Shown piece after piece: positions 1-8,938 of a DNA stretch of 64,000 bases; positions within the stretch are counted from its first letter, which is position 1; the number at the start of each line of letters is the position of its first letter. Under the pieces are notes generated by a model. That model had not been told where the DNA came from, ran no database searches, and was given only the letters and a program-made list of their open reading frames with translations. The DNA lies in NCBI RefSeq assembly GCF_003999375.1, contig NZ_RJLC01000015.1:61706-125705 (forward strand). The letters are read 5' to 3'. This stretch comes from Pseudidiomarina mangrovi (GTDB lineage: Bacteria; Pseudomonadota; Gammaproteobacteria; Enterobacterales; Alteromonadaceae). The position numbers and the translations under genes were made by a program.

Positions 1-495
1 CGCGTTTTGAAACGTACTCTGCCAGTGTTCGCTGGCAAACTTCATATCTAAGCGGGTAGCGACCGAACCAGTATCACTAAACTGCCGCGATGATGGCTCA
101 AACAACTGCATATGTTCGATGTAAGCATAAAGCTCTGATGGGAGAAGCTCTTTCAATTGTTCTGTATCACGCTGTTTACCAAAACCGGTTTGCATACCAC
201 GCATCGTGACGCGATTCAGCAAGCGAAGCCAACGTGACTCAAGAATGTTGCTGTGGGAACTCGAGGTAATCCCGGCACGTCCACGCATTATGCCGACAGT
301 GATCGCCACTCCATTGAAGAAGACAAGATAAATACCAGGGCCGACATAATGCGCACCAGATGCAATATCAGACCGGTCATTTTCTGAATAAGAATAGGAG
401 TACGACAGGCGATTTTTACTAGTAAAACGCAAATCGAATGGATAGTTACCTTCACTGGTTACTGCAATGACGTCTGAAACTTTAGCATTAAGCAT
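1..495 (-). CDS. GIY-YIG-like protein, partial at left edge
   Basis: The reading frame is open to the left edge, so only the first 165 residues are present and the C-terminus is missing. The ATG at 495 has a strong Shine-Dalgarno (AGGAG, about 7 nt upstream). Residues 52-70 (GPGIY, then TVGIM) followed by an Arg near 88 and a TMRG segment near 97-100 resemble the start of a GIY-YIG nuclease domain. The same spacing and the TMRG segment also occur in the protein at 1432-2163, so the two look like distant relatives. The YIG half is degenerate (TVG), and the catalytic Glu would lie in the missing part. It belongs with the accessory genes to its right. Assignment to GIY-YIG is inferred from motif spacing only; nuclease activity is not shown. 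Confidence 0.6.
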   Translation of the reverse strand, partial: MLNAKVSDVIAVTSEGNYPFDLRFTSKNRLSYSYSYSENDRSDIASGAHYVGPGIYLVFFNGVAITVGIMRGRAGITSSSHSNILESRWLRLLNRVTMRGMQTGFGKQRDTEQLKELLPSELYAYIEHMQLFEPSSRQFSDTGSVATRLDMKFASEHWQSTFQNA

Positions 496-632
496 CGGGA
501 CTCTCCTCTTGATGGATAGCAATTTATGCTAGATTGAATTAATTGTCAATATTTTTATTGCTAAAAGCTATTTTCTACCATTTATTTGACTGTTATAGCC
601 TTCCTTGGCTGACTACCCGAATGTGAAGTGCC

Positions 633-1259
633 TCAGCCTTTTTCCGAAGCTTCATATTTTTTCTTCGCGAGTTTATCGATTCGCTTGAAAACATCATCCA
701 TATAACTCGGTTGTTCTTCGGTGATCCGATAATAGTCATCACGGTCATAGATGGCTTCACCTTCGCCCGATGTTATGAAGCTAGGTGAGGCATGTCCTTC
801 GGCATCGAGTTTGATGGTCACATGATTGCCGTTAATCTGGAACTGACCCGGGTCGTTGATTGGTAAATGGGTATAAACTACTCGTACATTGGATAAGCAA
901 AATGGGTATAGCAGCTTCCAGGCGAATAGCTCACCGCGATTTGGCATGCGGTTTCCATCGGTGTCGGTATCTATGTTGAGGAAGATGTATTTGAAATCTT
1001 TCGATGCTCCCAAGCGGATTATCCGTACCCCGTCAACTTCAACATTCAAACAATGCATATCCGTCACCGGCAAATAGTGATGTCGAGGATGCCCATTCTT
1101 TTGAAAGGTATGTGTTTCGGCGAAGGTAAGCTCAAATTTCAGCCCTTTAGCAACAGCATGCTCCCGCGTGGCAAGCAGGACGTAGCGAACCACTTTAAAT
1201 CCTAAAAACTTCTTCACCAACGCTTCATAGGCTTTTTGACTTATCGGTATATTAATCAT
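633..1259 (-). CDS. hypothetical protein
   Basis: A 208-residue protein I do not recognise. The ATG at 1259 is preceded by a strong ribosome site (GGGAGAG), which supports the start. It is soluble in appearance: no signal peptide or membrane segment. The middle is mixed alpha/beta with aromatic and His residues (a GHPRHH segment near residues 56-61) and the last 25 residues are Lys/Glu-rich and charged. It is in line with the partial GIY-YIG-like gene at 1-495 and divergent from the GIY-YIG/DUF2779 pair starting at 1432, so it is probably part of the same accessory island. No function is proposed. Confidence 0.6.
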   Translation of the reverse strand: MINIPISQKAYEALVKKFLGFKVVRYVLLATREHAVAKGLKFELTFAETHTFQKNGHPRHHYLPVTDMHCLNVEVDGVRIIRLGASKDFKYIFLNIDTDTDGNRMPNRGELFAWKLLYPFCLSNVRVVYTHLPINDPGQFQINGNHVTIKLDAEGHASPSFITSGEGEAIYDRDDYYRITEEQPSYMDDVFKRIDKLAKKKYEASEKG

Positions 1260-1431
1260 GAGCTCTCCCTATTAATGAACGCTTCAACGAATTGATCAAT
1301 CTGTATAGACTAATTTTAATAATCTGCTAAAAATATTTTTACAAACATAAAATTTAATTTCCCCGGTTCGACACGTTTTGGCATGCGGCATAGGTATCGT
1401 TTAGCTATCACCCGACCCACGGAGCGAGAAA

Positions 1432-2163
1432 ATGATCAGTACATACGTAATGCCAGAAGCCCGAAACGTGTTTAACATTCAAGAGCAAGAACGAGGGCGC
1501 GCCGGTGTGCCTTTCCTTAATTGGCGATTCGCTACAAAGAAATTCATAACCTCGGAACAAACCAATAAGTTTTTAAAAGGGCCTGGTTTATACGCATTGT
1601 GGCTCGACGATACGACCATATATGTCGGAAGCTATCTTGGCCGCGGCAAAAATGGAGCCTACTTCAACGGTAACGTGGTCAAAGATCGAATTTGGACTCA
1701 TTTTGGCGCTATTACTATGCGCGGACACCGTGTACATATTGCGCGAAAAAGCTTAAATGAGCTTCAACACGAATTTGGTGAAGCACATGACATGGTTGCC
1801 GGACTTTTGAGGAGTCCACAACGCGATGTGCTTCATAAAGATAACGGCAATCTAGCGCCGCTTCGGCGCGCGCAGTTTGCAGCAAAGCATTGGGACAGTT
1901 TTTCGACCAGTTCGCCTGACGATTTGCTGCAACGCATAGGATTCGCCTATACCCGTTTTAGCGAATTACCTGAAGGAATGACTAACCAGCAACTTAAACA
2001 ACGCATACTTGAGGAAGAAAAGCGTTTGATTGAGTGCATTGCGCCGATTTGCAACACCACACATGCTCGTCTCGGACAAAATCCCATCATTATCGATGGT
2101 CATGATATGGCGCGCGAACTAAGCGATATCGTAGCTGCTATCGCTGGGCTGCCTGAGCTATAA
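1432..2163 (+). CDS. GIY-YIG nuclease-like protein
   Basis: A 243-residue protein with the ordered hallmarks of a GIY-YIG endonuclease: GLY at residues 52-54, YVG at 64-66, an Arg at 86, Glu residues at 194-201 in an ExxLI context, then Pro 205 and Asn 208. These residues form the active site in UvrC-type and homing GIY-YIG nucleases. The ATG has a GGAGCGAG ribosome site. The downstream DUF2779 gene begins 12 nt after the stop, so the two are almost certainly co-transcribed. Members of this fold cut DNA; a role in restricting foreign DNA is an inference from the neighbours. The C-terminal 35 residues after the motif are unassigned. Confidence 0.7.
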   Translation: MISTYVMPEARNVFNIQEQERGRAGVPFLNWRFATKKFITSEQTNKFLKGPGLYALWLDDTTIYVGSYLGRGKNGAYFNGNVVKDRIWTHFGAITMRGHRVHIARKSLNELQHEFGEAHDMVAGLLRSPQRDVLHKDNGNLAPLRRAQFAAKHWDSFSTSSPDDLLQRIGFAYTRFSELPEGMTNQQLKQRILEEEKRLIECIAPICNTTHARLGQNPIIIDGHDMARELSDIVAAIAGLPEL

Positions 2164-2174
2164 AAGGGGGATTC

Positions 2175-4253
2175 ATGTCAACTGCTAAGTCAAACAACCG
2201 CTATCTCAGTAAATCACGCTTCAAACTCGCATTGGAGTGCCCAGCTAAGCTGAACTACACTGGCGACAAAGCCTACGTCAATACCAATGACACTAACGAA
2301 ATGCTGAAAGGTCTGGCTGAGGGCGGCCATCAAATCGGTAAGCTTGCGCAATGGATCTATGCTAAACAAGCGGAAGCAACCGGCGTGCCTTGGTTTGAAA
2401 TCGAGGCGATCGGTAGTGAACAGCAAGTTGCGCAGACCCAAGCCTATCTGCAACAACACGAATCCTTGGTGCTATTTGAACCTACCTTTATTGTTGAGCA
2501 TTTTTTGGTGCGCGTTGATGTGCTGGTTAAACACGGCAACTACGTACAGCTGATTGAAGTGAAATCAAAATCATTTGATTCGCAGAAACAGGAATTTCCG
2601 CGTACTGAAAAAGGCAAAGTCAACGCTGATTTTTTGCCCTATCTACAAGATGTTGCCTTTCAAACTATGGTGGTGGGACGAGCTCATCCTGACTGGCAGA
2701 TTGAGTCCTACCTGATGTTGCCGAATAAGGCGGTCACCAGCAGAACCGCAGATCTGCATAAGCACTTTAAAGTGACGCTGACCAAAATAGGCAATCGTGA
2801 TCAAGTGCATGTAGCGATGCCTGACTTCAATACCACGATTGATCATGCATTCTTATGCCCAGTCAACGTTGATAGCGAAGTGAATGAACTCATGAGCGGC
2901 ACATTGCCAACATCAGTGCAGGGCCTGAGCCATGCATCAATTCAACAAGCAGGCGGTTGGGCAACAGCTTATGCCAACCGCCAACAAGTCACCGCCCCAC
3001 TTCACCCAACCAAATGTAGCAAATGTGAGTTTTATACTGAGCAACCGAATGCCAACCGACGTAGCGGTTTTCATGAATGTTGGAAGCGCGCCGGGGTGCC
3101 AGGTTTCAGTGATCACGTAAGTCGTAAAGACACTGTTTTAGGCGTGTATGATGGTGCCAGTATTAAGAAAAAGGCGATGGAACAAGGCAAATTCTATTTG
3201 GCTGATTTAGACGAAGATGACGTCTGCGATACACCCAAGCTCAAGGCTGATGGTCTTAAAATAGAAAAGTCGCAGCGCCAATATATGCAAGTCTTTGGTG
3301 CGCCAACTGACGGTGATTCATTTTTTGACCATGCGCGTTTCGCTGAAGCGCAGGCGACCTGGCAGTATCCTTATTACTTTTTGGATTTCGAGGGAGCCAC
3401 CAGTGCGCTTCCGATCCGCCCTGGCTATCGCCCCAATCAACAAGTGGTGTTTCAGTACTCTATTCATGTGATGCATGAAGACGGCACCGTCCAACACCAT
3501 GAGCAATATCTTGATACCAGCAACCAAGCTGACCCACATAGTGCGCTATTGCGTCAGTTAAAGCAGGATTTAGGTGATCGCGGTACCATTTTCCGCTGGC
3601 ACAATTACGAGAATACTGTGCTCAATGCACTGCACAAAGAATTGAAGAGTGCCAAACATCCTGCCGCTGACCGGGATGAACTGCTGGCATTTATTGAAAG
3701 TATTACCGAGCACAACACACGTACTTCCGGTGCCCGTAATATGGTCGATCAAGCCAAACTCGCTGCCGAATGCTATTTCCATGCAGATACCCGCGGGAGT
3801 TCGAGCATCAAAGCGGTGCTGCCTGCCATTCTTGGTGACTCAGAATTTTTACGAGACACCTACAGTCAGCCTATTTACGGCGGTGCTTCTGGCTCGATCA
3901 CGAGCAAGAATTACAACACTGGTGATGGCATCACTTGGTGGCAGCAAGACCCTCAGCATCCAGGAAAAGCGCTGGACCCCTATGACATTCTGAAGAACTT
4001 AGCTCCGACGTCGAACGATGCGGATAATGATGTACTGGAAGATGCTGAAGCGAACTCAGAAACTATTGACGTCGCCAATGGTGGTGCAGCCTTAATGGCC
4101 TTCGTGCGGATTCAATCAGGCGGCTATACCGCAGAACAGCAAGCGCAGCTTGAAGCTGCGATGCTGCGCTACTGCGAGCTGGATACACTAGCGATGGTGA
4201 TGATTATGCAGGCTTGGCAACACTATCGTAAGAGCTCAGATTTTAGCGTTTAA
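2175..4253 (+). CDS. DUF2779 protein: Cas4/RecB-like nuclease fused to DEDD exonuclease-like domain
   Basis: A 692-residue protein of the DUF2779 type. Its N-terminal half carries a RecB/Cas4-like PD-(D/E)XK signature: Asp 115, then Glu 128 and Lys 130 in an IEVKSKS strand. Cys 22 (ECPAKL) and a late cluster Cys 281, Cys 284 and Cys 302 match the Cas4/AddB 4Fe-4S pattern. The C-terminal half has FLDFEG at 402-407 and YCELD at 666-670, the D-x-E and late Asp pattern of DEDD 3'-5' exonucleases. Two nuclease folds with a possible iron-sulphur cluster suggest DNA end processing. Strong GGGGGA ribosome site. The stop overlaps by 4 nt the end of the convergent gene at 4250. The cluster and domain calls are from motifs only; cellular role unknown. 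Confidence 0.75.
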   Translation: MSTAKSNNRYLSKSRFKLALECPAKLNYTGDKAYVNTNDTNEMLKGLAEGGHQIGKLAQWIYAKQAEATGVPWFEIEAIGSEQQVAQTQAYLQQHESLVLFEPTFIVEHFLVRVDVLVKHGNYVQLIEVKSKSFDSQKQEFPRTEKGKVNADFLPYLQDVAFQTMVVGRAHPDWQIESYLMLPNKAVTSRTADLHKHFKVTLTKIGNRDQVHVAMPDFNTTIDHAFLCPVNVDSEVNELMSGTLPTSVQGLSHASIQQAGGWATAYANRQQVTAPLHPTKCSKCEFYTEQPNANRRSGFHECWKRAGVPGFSDHVSRKDTVLGVYDGASIKKKAMEQGKFYLADLDEDDVCDTPKLKADGLKIEKSQRQYMQVFGAPTDGDSFFDHARFAEAQATWQYPYYFLDFEGATSALPIRPGYRPNQQVVFQYSIHVMHEDGTVQHHEQYLDTSNQADPHSALLRQLKQDLGDRGTIFRWHNYENTVLNALHKELKSAKHPAADRDELLAFIESITEHNTRTSGARNMVDQAKLAAECYFHADTRGSSSIKAVLPAILGDSEFLRDTYSQPIYGGASGSITSKNYNTGDGITWWQQDPQHPGKALDPYDILKNLAPTSNDADNDVLEDAEANSETIDVANGGAALMAFVRIQSGGYTAEQQAQLEAAMLRYCELDTLAMVMIMQAWQHYRKSSDFSV

Positions 4254-4912
4254 ATTTCAAAGCTACAGACAGAACAGTCATTGTTTTTGCCATGACCACT
4301 AGTGAGTATCGTTAAATCCGTAATTTCACAATTGGGCCAAAAAATAGCTAATAGTTGCTCTAAGATACCTTTGTAATTCTGAGCGATGGCTTGCTCAAAT
4401 GCTGCAAGTACTTGCTTATTACTTTGGTTTGGATCAGTAATTTCACCATACATGAACCGCACATCAGCAAGAGTATCGCTCGGGCCACCAATGGTAAGAT
4501 ATCGTTCTCGCGCATACTTTTGCCAAGTATTGGGATGCTTAACACCTCCTGCACTAGAATGCGAGGAGCCAACATTCGATCCCGATAACTTTACTCGGTG
4601 TTTCTGCAGGCGACTTAAAACCGTTTCTCCATGTGCAATACCAACATAAAATGCAGGGGGTAGCTCGCCTCCTGAGAATCCTCCGGTCGCAATACAGTAA
4701 AGTCCTTTTTGCTTGCGATGCAAAGCGCACTCATCTCGAAGCACCAAGCCCTTTGTTAATGAACCAAAGGTTGCCTGATCACGATTGGCTGTCATTCCAT
4801 CATCGGTTCTGCGATAAGGCTGCGTATCAATAGTTGACCAAACAGACTTATCGATAGGGATATCAAAACAATCTTTCCAATAGATTATTGGGCTCATTTT
4901 CATAACTGGCAT
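4250..4912 (-). CDS. GIY-YIG-like protein
   Basis: A 220-residue protein with GLY at 70-72, YVG at 89-91, Arg 101 and His 105 in a RLQKHR segment, and a Glu at 173, which is the order found in GIY-YIG nucleases. The ATG at 4912 has an AAGGAGC ribosome site. It lies 12 nt after the DUF2130 stop on the same strand, so DUF2130 and this gene form an operon that converges on the GIY-YIG/DUF2779 pair. Four Cys residues are present overall, two of them near the C-terminus (CSVC). It is a different subtype from the proteins at 1-495 and 1432-2163: the sequences share only the core motif. Nuclease function is inferred. Confidence 0.6.
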   Translation of the reverse strand: MPVMKMSPIIYWKDCFDIPIDKSVWSTIDTQPYRRTDDGMTANRDQATFGSLTKGLVLRDECALHRKQKGLYCIATGGFSGGELPPAFYVGIAHGETVLSRLQKHRVKLSGSNVGSSHSSAGGVKHPNTWQKYARERYLTIGGPSDTLADVRFMYGEITDPNQSNKQVLAAFEQAIAQNYKGILEQLLAIFWPNCEITDLTILTSGHGKNNDCSVCSFEI

Positions 4913-4924
4913 AGTGATAGCTCC

Positions 4925-6130
4925 TTATGATTCAATGTCATCATCATGGCCATCCTTCAAGGCAGCAAACTTTTCCGCCATGGTCGGATTATTGCGCGTA
5001 AGCCGCTTGATGGTGATATCACCGGCTTTCTCATTCGCCAAGCGCAAATTATTCTCTGAGCTTAGCAAGGCGTCTTTAGTCTTCTGCAGATGGTTCATGG
5101 TCTTGTCGATCTCATCAATCGCTGTTTTGAACTTGCGCGAGGCTAAATCATAGTTGCGTGAGAAGCCGTCCTTGAATTTTTCCAGCTCGTCTTCAAAGTT
5201 GGCAATATCGATATTTTGCTCACGCATTTGCGCCAGTTCAGTTTTGTATTTCAAGCTATTGAGTGCTGCATTGCGCATGAGAGTAATGATCGGAATAAAA
5301 AACTGTGGGCGTACTACATACATTTTCGGATAGAGATGGGACACATCAACAATTCCGGTATTGTAAAGCTCACTGTCTGCCTCAAGAGTAGACACAAGCA
5401 CGGCATACTCGCAGCCTTTTTCGGTGCGATCCTTGTCGAGCTCGCGTAAGAAGTCTTCGTTCTTTTTCTTGGTTGTTGTTTGATCCGCTTCGTTTTTCAT
5501 TTCGAACATGATCGAGACGAATTCAGTGCCAGCTTCATCGGCTTCACGGAAAATAAAGTCGCCCTTACTGCCAGTGCGTGCATCATTATCTTTGGCAAAC
5601 TGAGCACGCGGAAATGCGGCGGCGCGGATTTGTCCAAAAGCATTGGCACAGTGCTCTTCAAGTGTTTCACCCAGCATTTTAGTGGATAGCTTGGCTTTCA
5701 TGTCTTTCAAACGTTCAATCGCATCGTCGCGATCTTTGATTTGAGTTTGGTATTGCTCGCGAAGTGCCTTCTCACCCAGTTCTTTTTCAAGCTTAGCTGC
5801 TTTGAAATCCGCTTCTAACTTGCTGCGTTCTTTTTCCAAATCAGCAATTGCTGTTGCAACCGCAAGTTGTTGCGCAGTGCCAGTAGCATCAAGTTGAGCT
5901 TTCAATTGAGCAATCGTTGCCTCTTTATCTGCAGTTGCCTTCTGCAATTCTTCGCGAACTTTGGCAACAGCCAGCTCTACAGCTGATTGCTGTTGTTGCT
6001 CCATCAGTTTAATTCGCTGATCAATTTCGTGATTAAATTGATGGTCACGTACTTGCTTTAAAATTGCAGCATAGCCAGCTTCATCAACTTTGAACGCGGT
6101 GTTGCAGTGAGGGCAAATAATGTCATGCAT
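4925..6130 (-). CDS. DUF2130 protein, coiled coil plus PD-(D/E)XK-like domain
   Basis: About 401 residues from the ATG at 6130 (AAGGAAG ribosome site); an in-frame extension upstream has no such site. The N-terminus begins with a CPHC pair that could be half of a zinc ribbon. A long Gln/Glu/Lys-rich coiled coil follows (roughly residues 30-145). Next comes a GSKGDFIFR ... FEMKNE segment with Asp and ExK spaced as in restriction-endonuclease-like folds, then a second helical region. The layout recalls RmuC-type proteins, but the family is DUF2130. It is the first gene of a two-gene operon with the GIY-YIG-like gene at 4250. Genes of this family are often found among mobile or defence genes; the function is not known. 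Confidence 0.7.
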   Translation of the reverse strand: MHDIICPHCNTAFKVDEAGYAAILKQVRDHQFNHEIDQRIKLMEQQQQSAVELAVAKVREELQKATADKEATIAQLKAQLDATGTAQQLAVATAIADLEKERSKLEADFKAAKLEKELGEKALREQYQTQIKDRDDAIERLKDMKAKLSTKMLGETLEEHCANAFGQIRAAAFPRAQFAKDNDARTGSKGDFIFREADEAGTEFVSIMFEMKNEADQTTTKKKNEDFLRELDKDRTEKGCEYAVLVSTLEADSELYNTGIVDVSHLYPKMYVVRPQFFIPIITLMRNAALNSLKYKTELAQMREQNIDIANFEDELEKFKDGFSRNYDLASRKFKTAIDEIDKTMNHLQKTKDALLSSENNLRLANEKAGDITIKRLTRNNPTMAEKFAALKDGHDDDIES

Positions 6131-6274
6131 GGTTATTCTTCCTTCAGTCGGTAGCGAAATCATCACCGTAACGATAGCAGGCGTAAAGACATAATATGTC
6201 GTTTACCCCTGCTACTTTTATCTCGCCAACTACTTAGTGGCAAAATTAACAAACAACAGTAGAGGGAATTAACT

Positions 6275-6439
6275 ATGTATACCGCTCAATATAAAAGCAC
6301 CTTCAATACCGTATGGACCGCTATCGGAACTTATTCCGCCGAAGGTCAAGCCATTAACGAGGCCCTGCGCAAGAAGAACTCTGGCGCATTCGCTGCTCGC
6401 GTTATCGACCGATCTGGTAACGTGGTCTATAGCTGTTAA
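6275..6439 (+). CDS. 54-residue small ORF upstream of the AAA+ gene
   Basis: An ATG-to-TAA frame of 55 codons with an AGAGGGAA ribosome site 6-8 nt upstream, too short for most gene callers. The product begins MYTAQYKS and ends VVYSC. It is polar, predicted soluble and unlike any family I recognise. It ends 16 nt before the left arm of a 15-bp inverted repeat and 80 nt before the start codon of the double AAA+ gene, so it is probably on the same transcript. It could be a small partner protein or a leader peptide whose translation controls the structure downstream. Coding status is supported by the ribosome site, length and context only. Confidence 0.5.
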   Translation: MYTAQYKSTFNTVWTAIGTYSAEGQAINEALRKKNSGAFAARVIDRSGNVVYSC

Positions 6440-6454
6440 CTTGATACTTTAAAT

Positions 6455-6562
6455 ACGACTCAACTTGACGCCTGTGCTTGGTAGCATTCCCCCTAGTTTA
6501 TAAAAGCCGGGGGAACAGTATGCAAAACATTATTACCACTAGCGATAGTCAAGTTGAGTCGT
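6455..6562 (+). promoter_or_regulatory. nested RNA structure covering the AAA+ gene start
   Basis: A perfect 15-bp inverted repeat has its left arm at 6455-6469 and its right arm at 6548-6562, the latter inside codons 10-15 of the AAA+ gene. Within it, TTCCCCC at 6487-6493 pairs with GGGGGAA at 6509-6515, which is the ribosome-binding site of the AAA+ gene (ATG at 6520). The inner stem would hide that ribosome site, and the outer stem encloses the whole initiation region. An RNA switch or translational control is the simplest reading. Inverted repeats of this size can also mark invertible DNA, which is less likely because inversion would displace the start codon. Confidence 0.6.
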
Positions 6563-8658
6563 TTGTATCGGTTGAACCGTTAAATGAGGCCAACACCCAT
6601 AGCCTTGTCAATAGTGAAGTGATTCAAGCCTATCGCCGTTTATGGCTATTACGCGCTCTCAAATCTCCAGAAAGCGCTGAGCAATTACTGAAATCATCAG
6701 ACGTGTATGCCATTTATGTTGAGGAATTTCCCCACTTAAACTTGATGGATGCCGGTAAGAATTACTTACTCGAGCAGCGTCATTCGCTGGAACAGCTTCA
6801 GCAACAACAAATCGCCGCATTTCAACCCGAGCACAACGTCTTGGTGCACAACATTGATTTCCTGTTTAAACAATCCGGTGCATCAATCGCCGAAACGAAC
6901 TTTTTCATTTTTCTAGCCATTTGCCATACCAACGCTTTATCAAAAAAGCTGTTAGCTCTAGCCAATGAAGTACGTCTGAGCAAGACTGATTTCTTCGCCA
7001 CGCTGCTGGATGTTGAACGCCAGGAAATAGCAAATGCGATAAATCGCAAGTTTCGCTACGCTGATCTTCATTTTTTCGCTTGGTCTGATTTTTTGGATGA
7101 CGTTGAGAATGGTTATGGTATCAATAACAACTTTGCCTTTGATCTGTTTAACACCCCACTCACCCAACAAAAACTGCTTAGCTATCATGCCACTGAAATG
7201 GTCGACGGCGCTTTAAATAAGACTGATTTCGGGCATCTGGAGTATGAGCTATCGGTTGCGTCACTGTACTTAAATCGCTCACTTAAAAAGAATATGATGG
7301 GGAGTAACATATTGATTCACGGTCCATCAGGCTCCGGTAAAACCGAATTTGCCAAGGTTTTAGCAAATGCGTGTGATGCGTCATTATTTAATGTGCTAAA
7401 TACCGATATAGGCAGCAACGAAACTCTTGATATTGAGCAGCGGCTTAAAATACACCAAGCAGCAGATCAACTCTTGCAAGGATCACGCAGCTTGCTGCTG
7501 ATAGACGATGCCAACGATATGTTTATGGCTAATCCAGTCGCTTTTTTCGTTCCCGATACGCGTATGGCAACCATTGAGGCCGCCTTGCAAAACAACACCT
7601 GTCCGACTTTATGGGTAGCGAACGACATCAGTGGCATCGATACTGCTGTCTTACGCCAGTTTAGTGTGATTATTGAATTCAAGCCTATGAGCACAGCACA
7701 GCGACTCACTATTTTTACCAACATGCTTCGTAAAAAAATCGATCACGATATACTTAATGCGCTCGCGAACACTAACTACCTAGATATCGGCTTAGTTACG
7801 AAAGCACATCAAGTTGCGAATACGTTGCACCCACTCAGTATTGGCGGTTACCAAAATGTGTTGCTGTACTGGGTTAATGCGGCGCTTAAGGCGCAACACA
7901 AGCGTTGTATTAAAACGAGTCAAGACACAAAAACCAGCGATACACTGTTTGATCCGCAATTAATCAACGTCGATTTCAACGTGACAACGATCATTGAAAA
8001 GCTTCGCCAAAATCGGCATGCCCGAATTTGTTGCTATGGTATGCCTGGCACCGGGAAAAGTATGTTTGCTCGCTTCGTGGCTGAGCAACTGAACAAACCC
8101 ATCGTCATCAAAAAAGCCTCTGATCTGCTTGGTAAATATGTCGGTGAAAGTGAAAAAAATATTGCTAAAGCGTTTACCGAAGCGAAGGCGCGAGATGCTA
8201 TTTTGGTCATTGATGAGATCGATAGCTTTATTACCTCACGCACGCAACTGCGCGCCAACTGGGAATCTACCCTAGTGAATGAAATGCTGGTGCAGATGGA
8301 AAACTTTGAGGGAATTTTATTTGGTACCACCAATCTGCTCGAACGCCTTGATCCTGCAGCCGTACGCCGCTTTGATTTGAAAATGGAATTTAAAGCGCTC
8401 ACGCTTGACCAGCGCGTGCAATTAATTAGTCGCCTTGCTGCGGAATTACTTCCCGATAACGAGCCAAGCACAGAGCTTTATCAAAGTGCTGCGCAACGTT
8501 TACAAGGACTAACGCCCAGCGATGGCGGTATCATCCAGCGCCAGGTTCGTTTCAATCCGGTAGTTGATTTCGCCGACCTCATTGCACGATTAACGCACGA
8601 AGTGACGTTGAAGGCTGAAAATCAACGTAGCCGTCCGATTGGCTTTATTCATAACTAA
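6520..8658 (+). CDS. double AAA+ ATPase
   Basis: About 712 residues from ATG 6520, which has a GGGGGA ribosome site; an upstream in-frame TTG at 6478 has none. The N-terminal 250 residues match nothing I know. The first AAA+ module has Walker A GPSGSGKT at 268-275 and a Walker B reading LLLIDDAND near 325, with Asp in place of the usual catalytic Glu, so it may bind but not hydrolyse ATP. The second module has Walker A GMPGTGKS at 507-514, Walker B ILVIDEID near 561 and a VRRFD arginine-finger region, and looks active. Classic AAA+ remodelling enzymes act as hexamers on proteins or DNA. A strong terminator follows. Its target is unknown. Confidence 0.75.
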   Translation: MQNIITTSDSQVESFVSVEPLNEANTHSLVNSEVIQAYRRLWLLRALKSPESAEQLLKSSDVYAIYVEEFPHLNLMDAGKNYLLEQRHSLEQLQQQQIAAFQPEHNVLVHNIDFLFKQSGASIAETNFFIFLAICHTNALSKKLLALANEVRLSKTDFFATLLDVERQEIANAINRKFRYADLHFFAWSDFLDDVENGYGINNNFAFDLFNTPLTQQKLLSYHATEMVDGALNKTDFGHLEYELSVASLYLNRSLKKNMMGSNILIHGPSGSGKTEFAKVLANACDASLFNVLNTDIGSNETLDIEQRLKIHQAADQLLQGSRSLLLIDDANDMFMANPVAFFVPDTRMATIEAALQNNTCPTLWVANDISGIDTAVLRQFSVIIEFKPMSTAQRLTIFTNMLRKKIDHDILNALANTNYLDIGLVTKAHQVANTLHPLSIGGYQNVLLYWVNAALKAQHKRCIKTSQDTKTSDTLFDPQLINVDFNVTTIIEKLRQNRHARICCYGMPGTGKSMFARFVAEQLNKPIVIKKASDLLGKYVGESEKNIAKAFTEAKARDAILVIDEIDSFITSRTQLRANWESTLVNEMLVQMENFEGILFGTTNLLERLDPAAVRRFDLKMEFKALTLDQRVQLISRLAAELLPDNEPSTELYQSAAQRLQGLTPSDGGIIQRQVRFNPVVDFADLIARLTHEVTLKAENQRSRPIGFIHN

Positions 8659-8661
8659 AAA

Positions 8662-8683
8662 AATGGCCCACTGATGGGCCATT
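8662..8683 (+). terminator. intrinsic terminator after AAA+ gene
   Basis: A perfect 9-bp stem (AATGGCCCA / TGGGCCATT) with loop CTGA begins 4 nt after the AAA+ stop and is followed by CTCATTTTTTG. An A-rich stretch on the other side lets it also work for the truncated gene arriving from the right. Confidence 0.85.
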
Positions 8684-8709
8684 CTCATTTTTTGTGGCTT
8701 TACTTTGAG

Positions 8710-8890
8710 TTAGCACGGTAAAAATATCGGTGCAATACCAGCTTGGTGGGTGAGATCACGTGCAAAGCTAAAGGTCTCACCATTCACCTTGACGTCTCGA
8801 CGCTCGTAATCGGCTTCTAAGGTCCGATAAAACTCCAACGTATTCATGTAGATCACTCCATCTTCAAATAGTGACTGCATGTGTTCGTGA
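8710..8890 (-). pseudogene. C-terminal fragment of a gene cut by IS3
   Basis: On the minus strand an open frame runs out of the IS3 end and stops at 8710. The host part reads from about HEHMQSLFEDG through YMNTLEFYRTLE to a C-terminus ending FLPC. It resembles the N-terminal part of a family of unknown function whose members carry an IYMNT...Y motif, so the fragment may be cut at both ends. The apparent ATG at 8916 lies inside the insertion element and is not the native start. No intact copy is in the window. Confidence 0.55.
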
Positions 8891-8938
8891 TGACCTTTCC
8901 CCTGAAATAGCACCATATTTTCAATGAGATTTCAGTTT

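Noticed and set aside
6455..6562. Invertible promoter element
   Set aside because: The right arm is inside the coding sequence, so inversion would move the start codon; an RNA structure is a simpler explanation, though inversion is not excluded.
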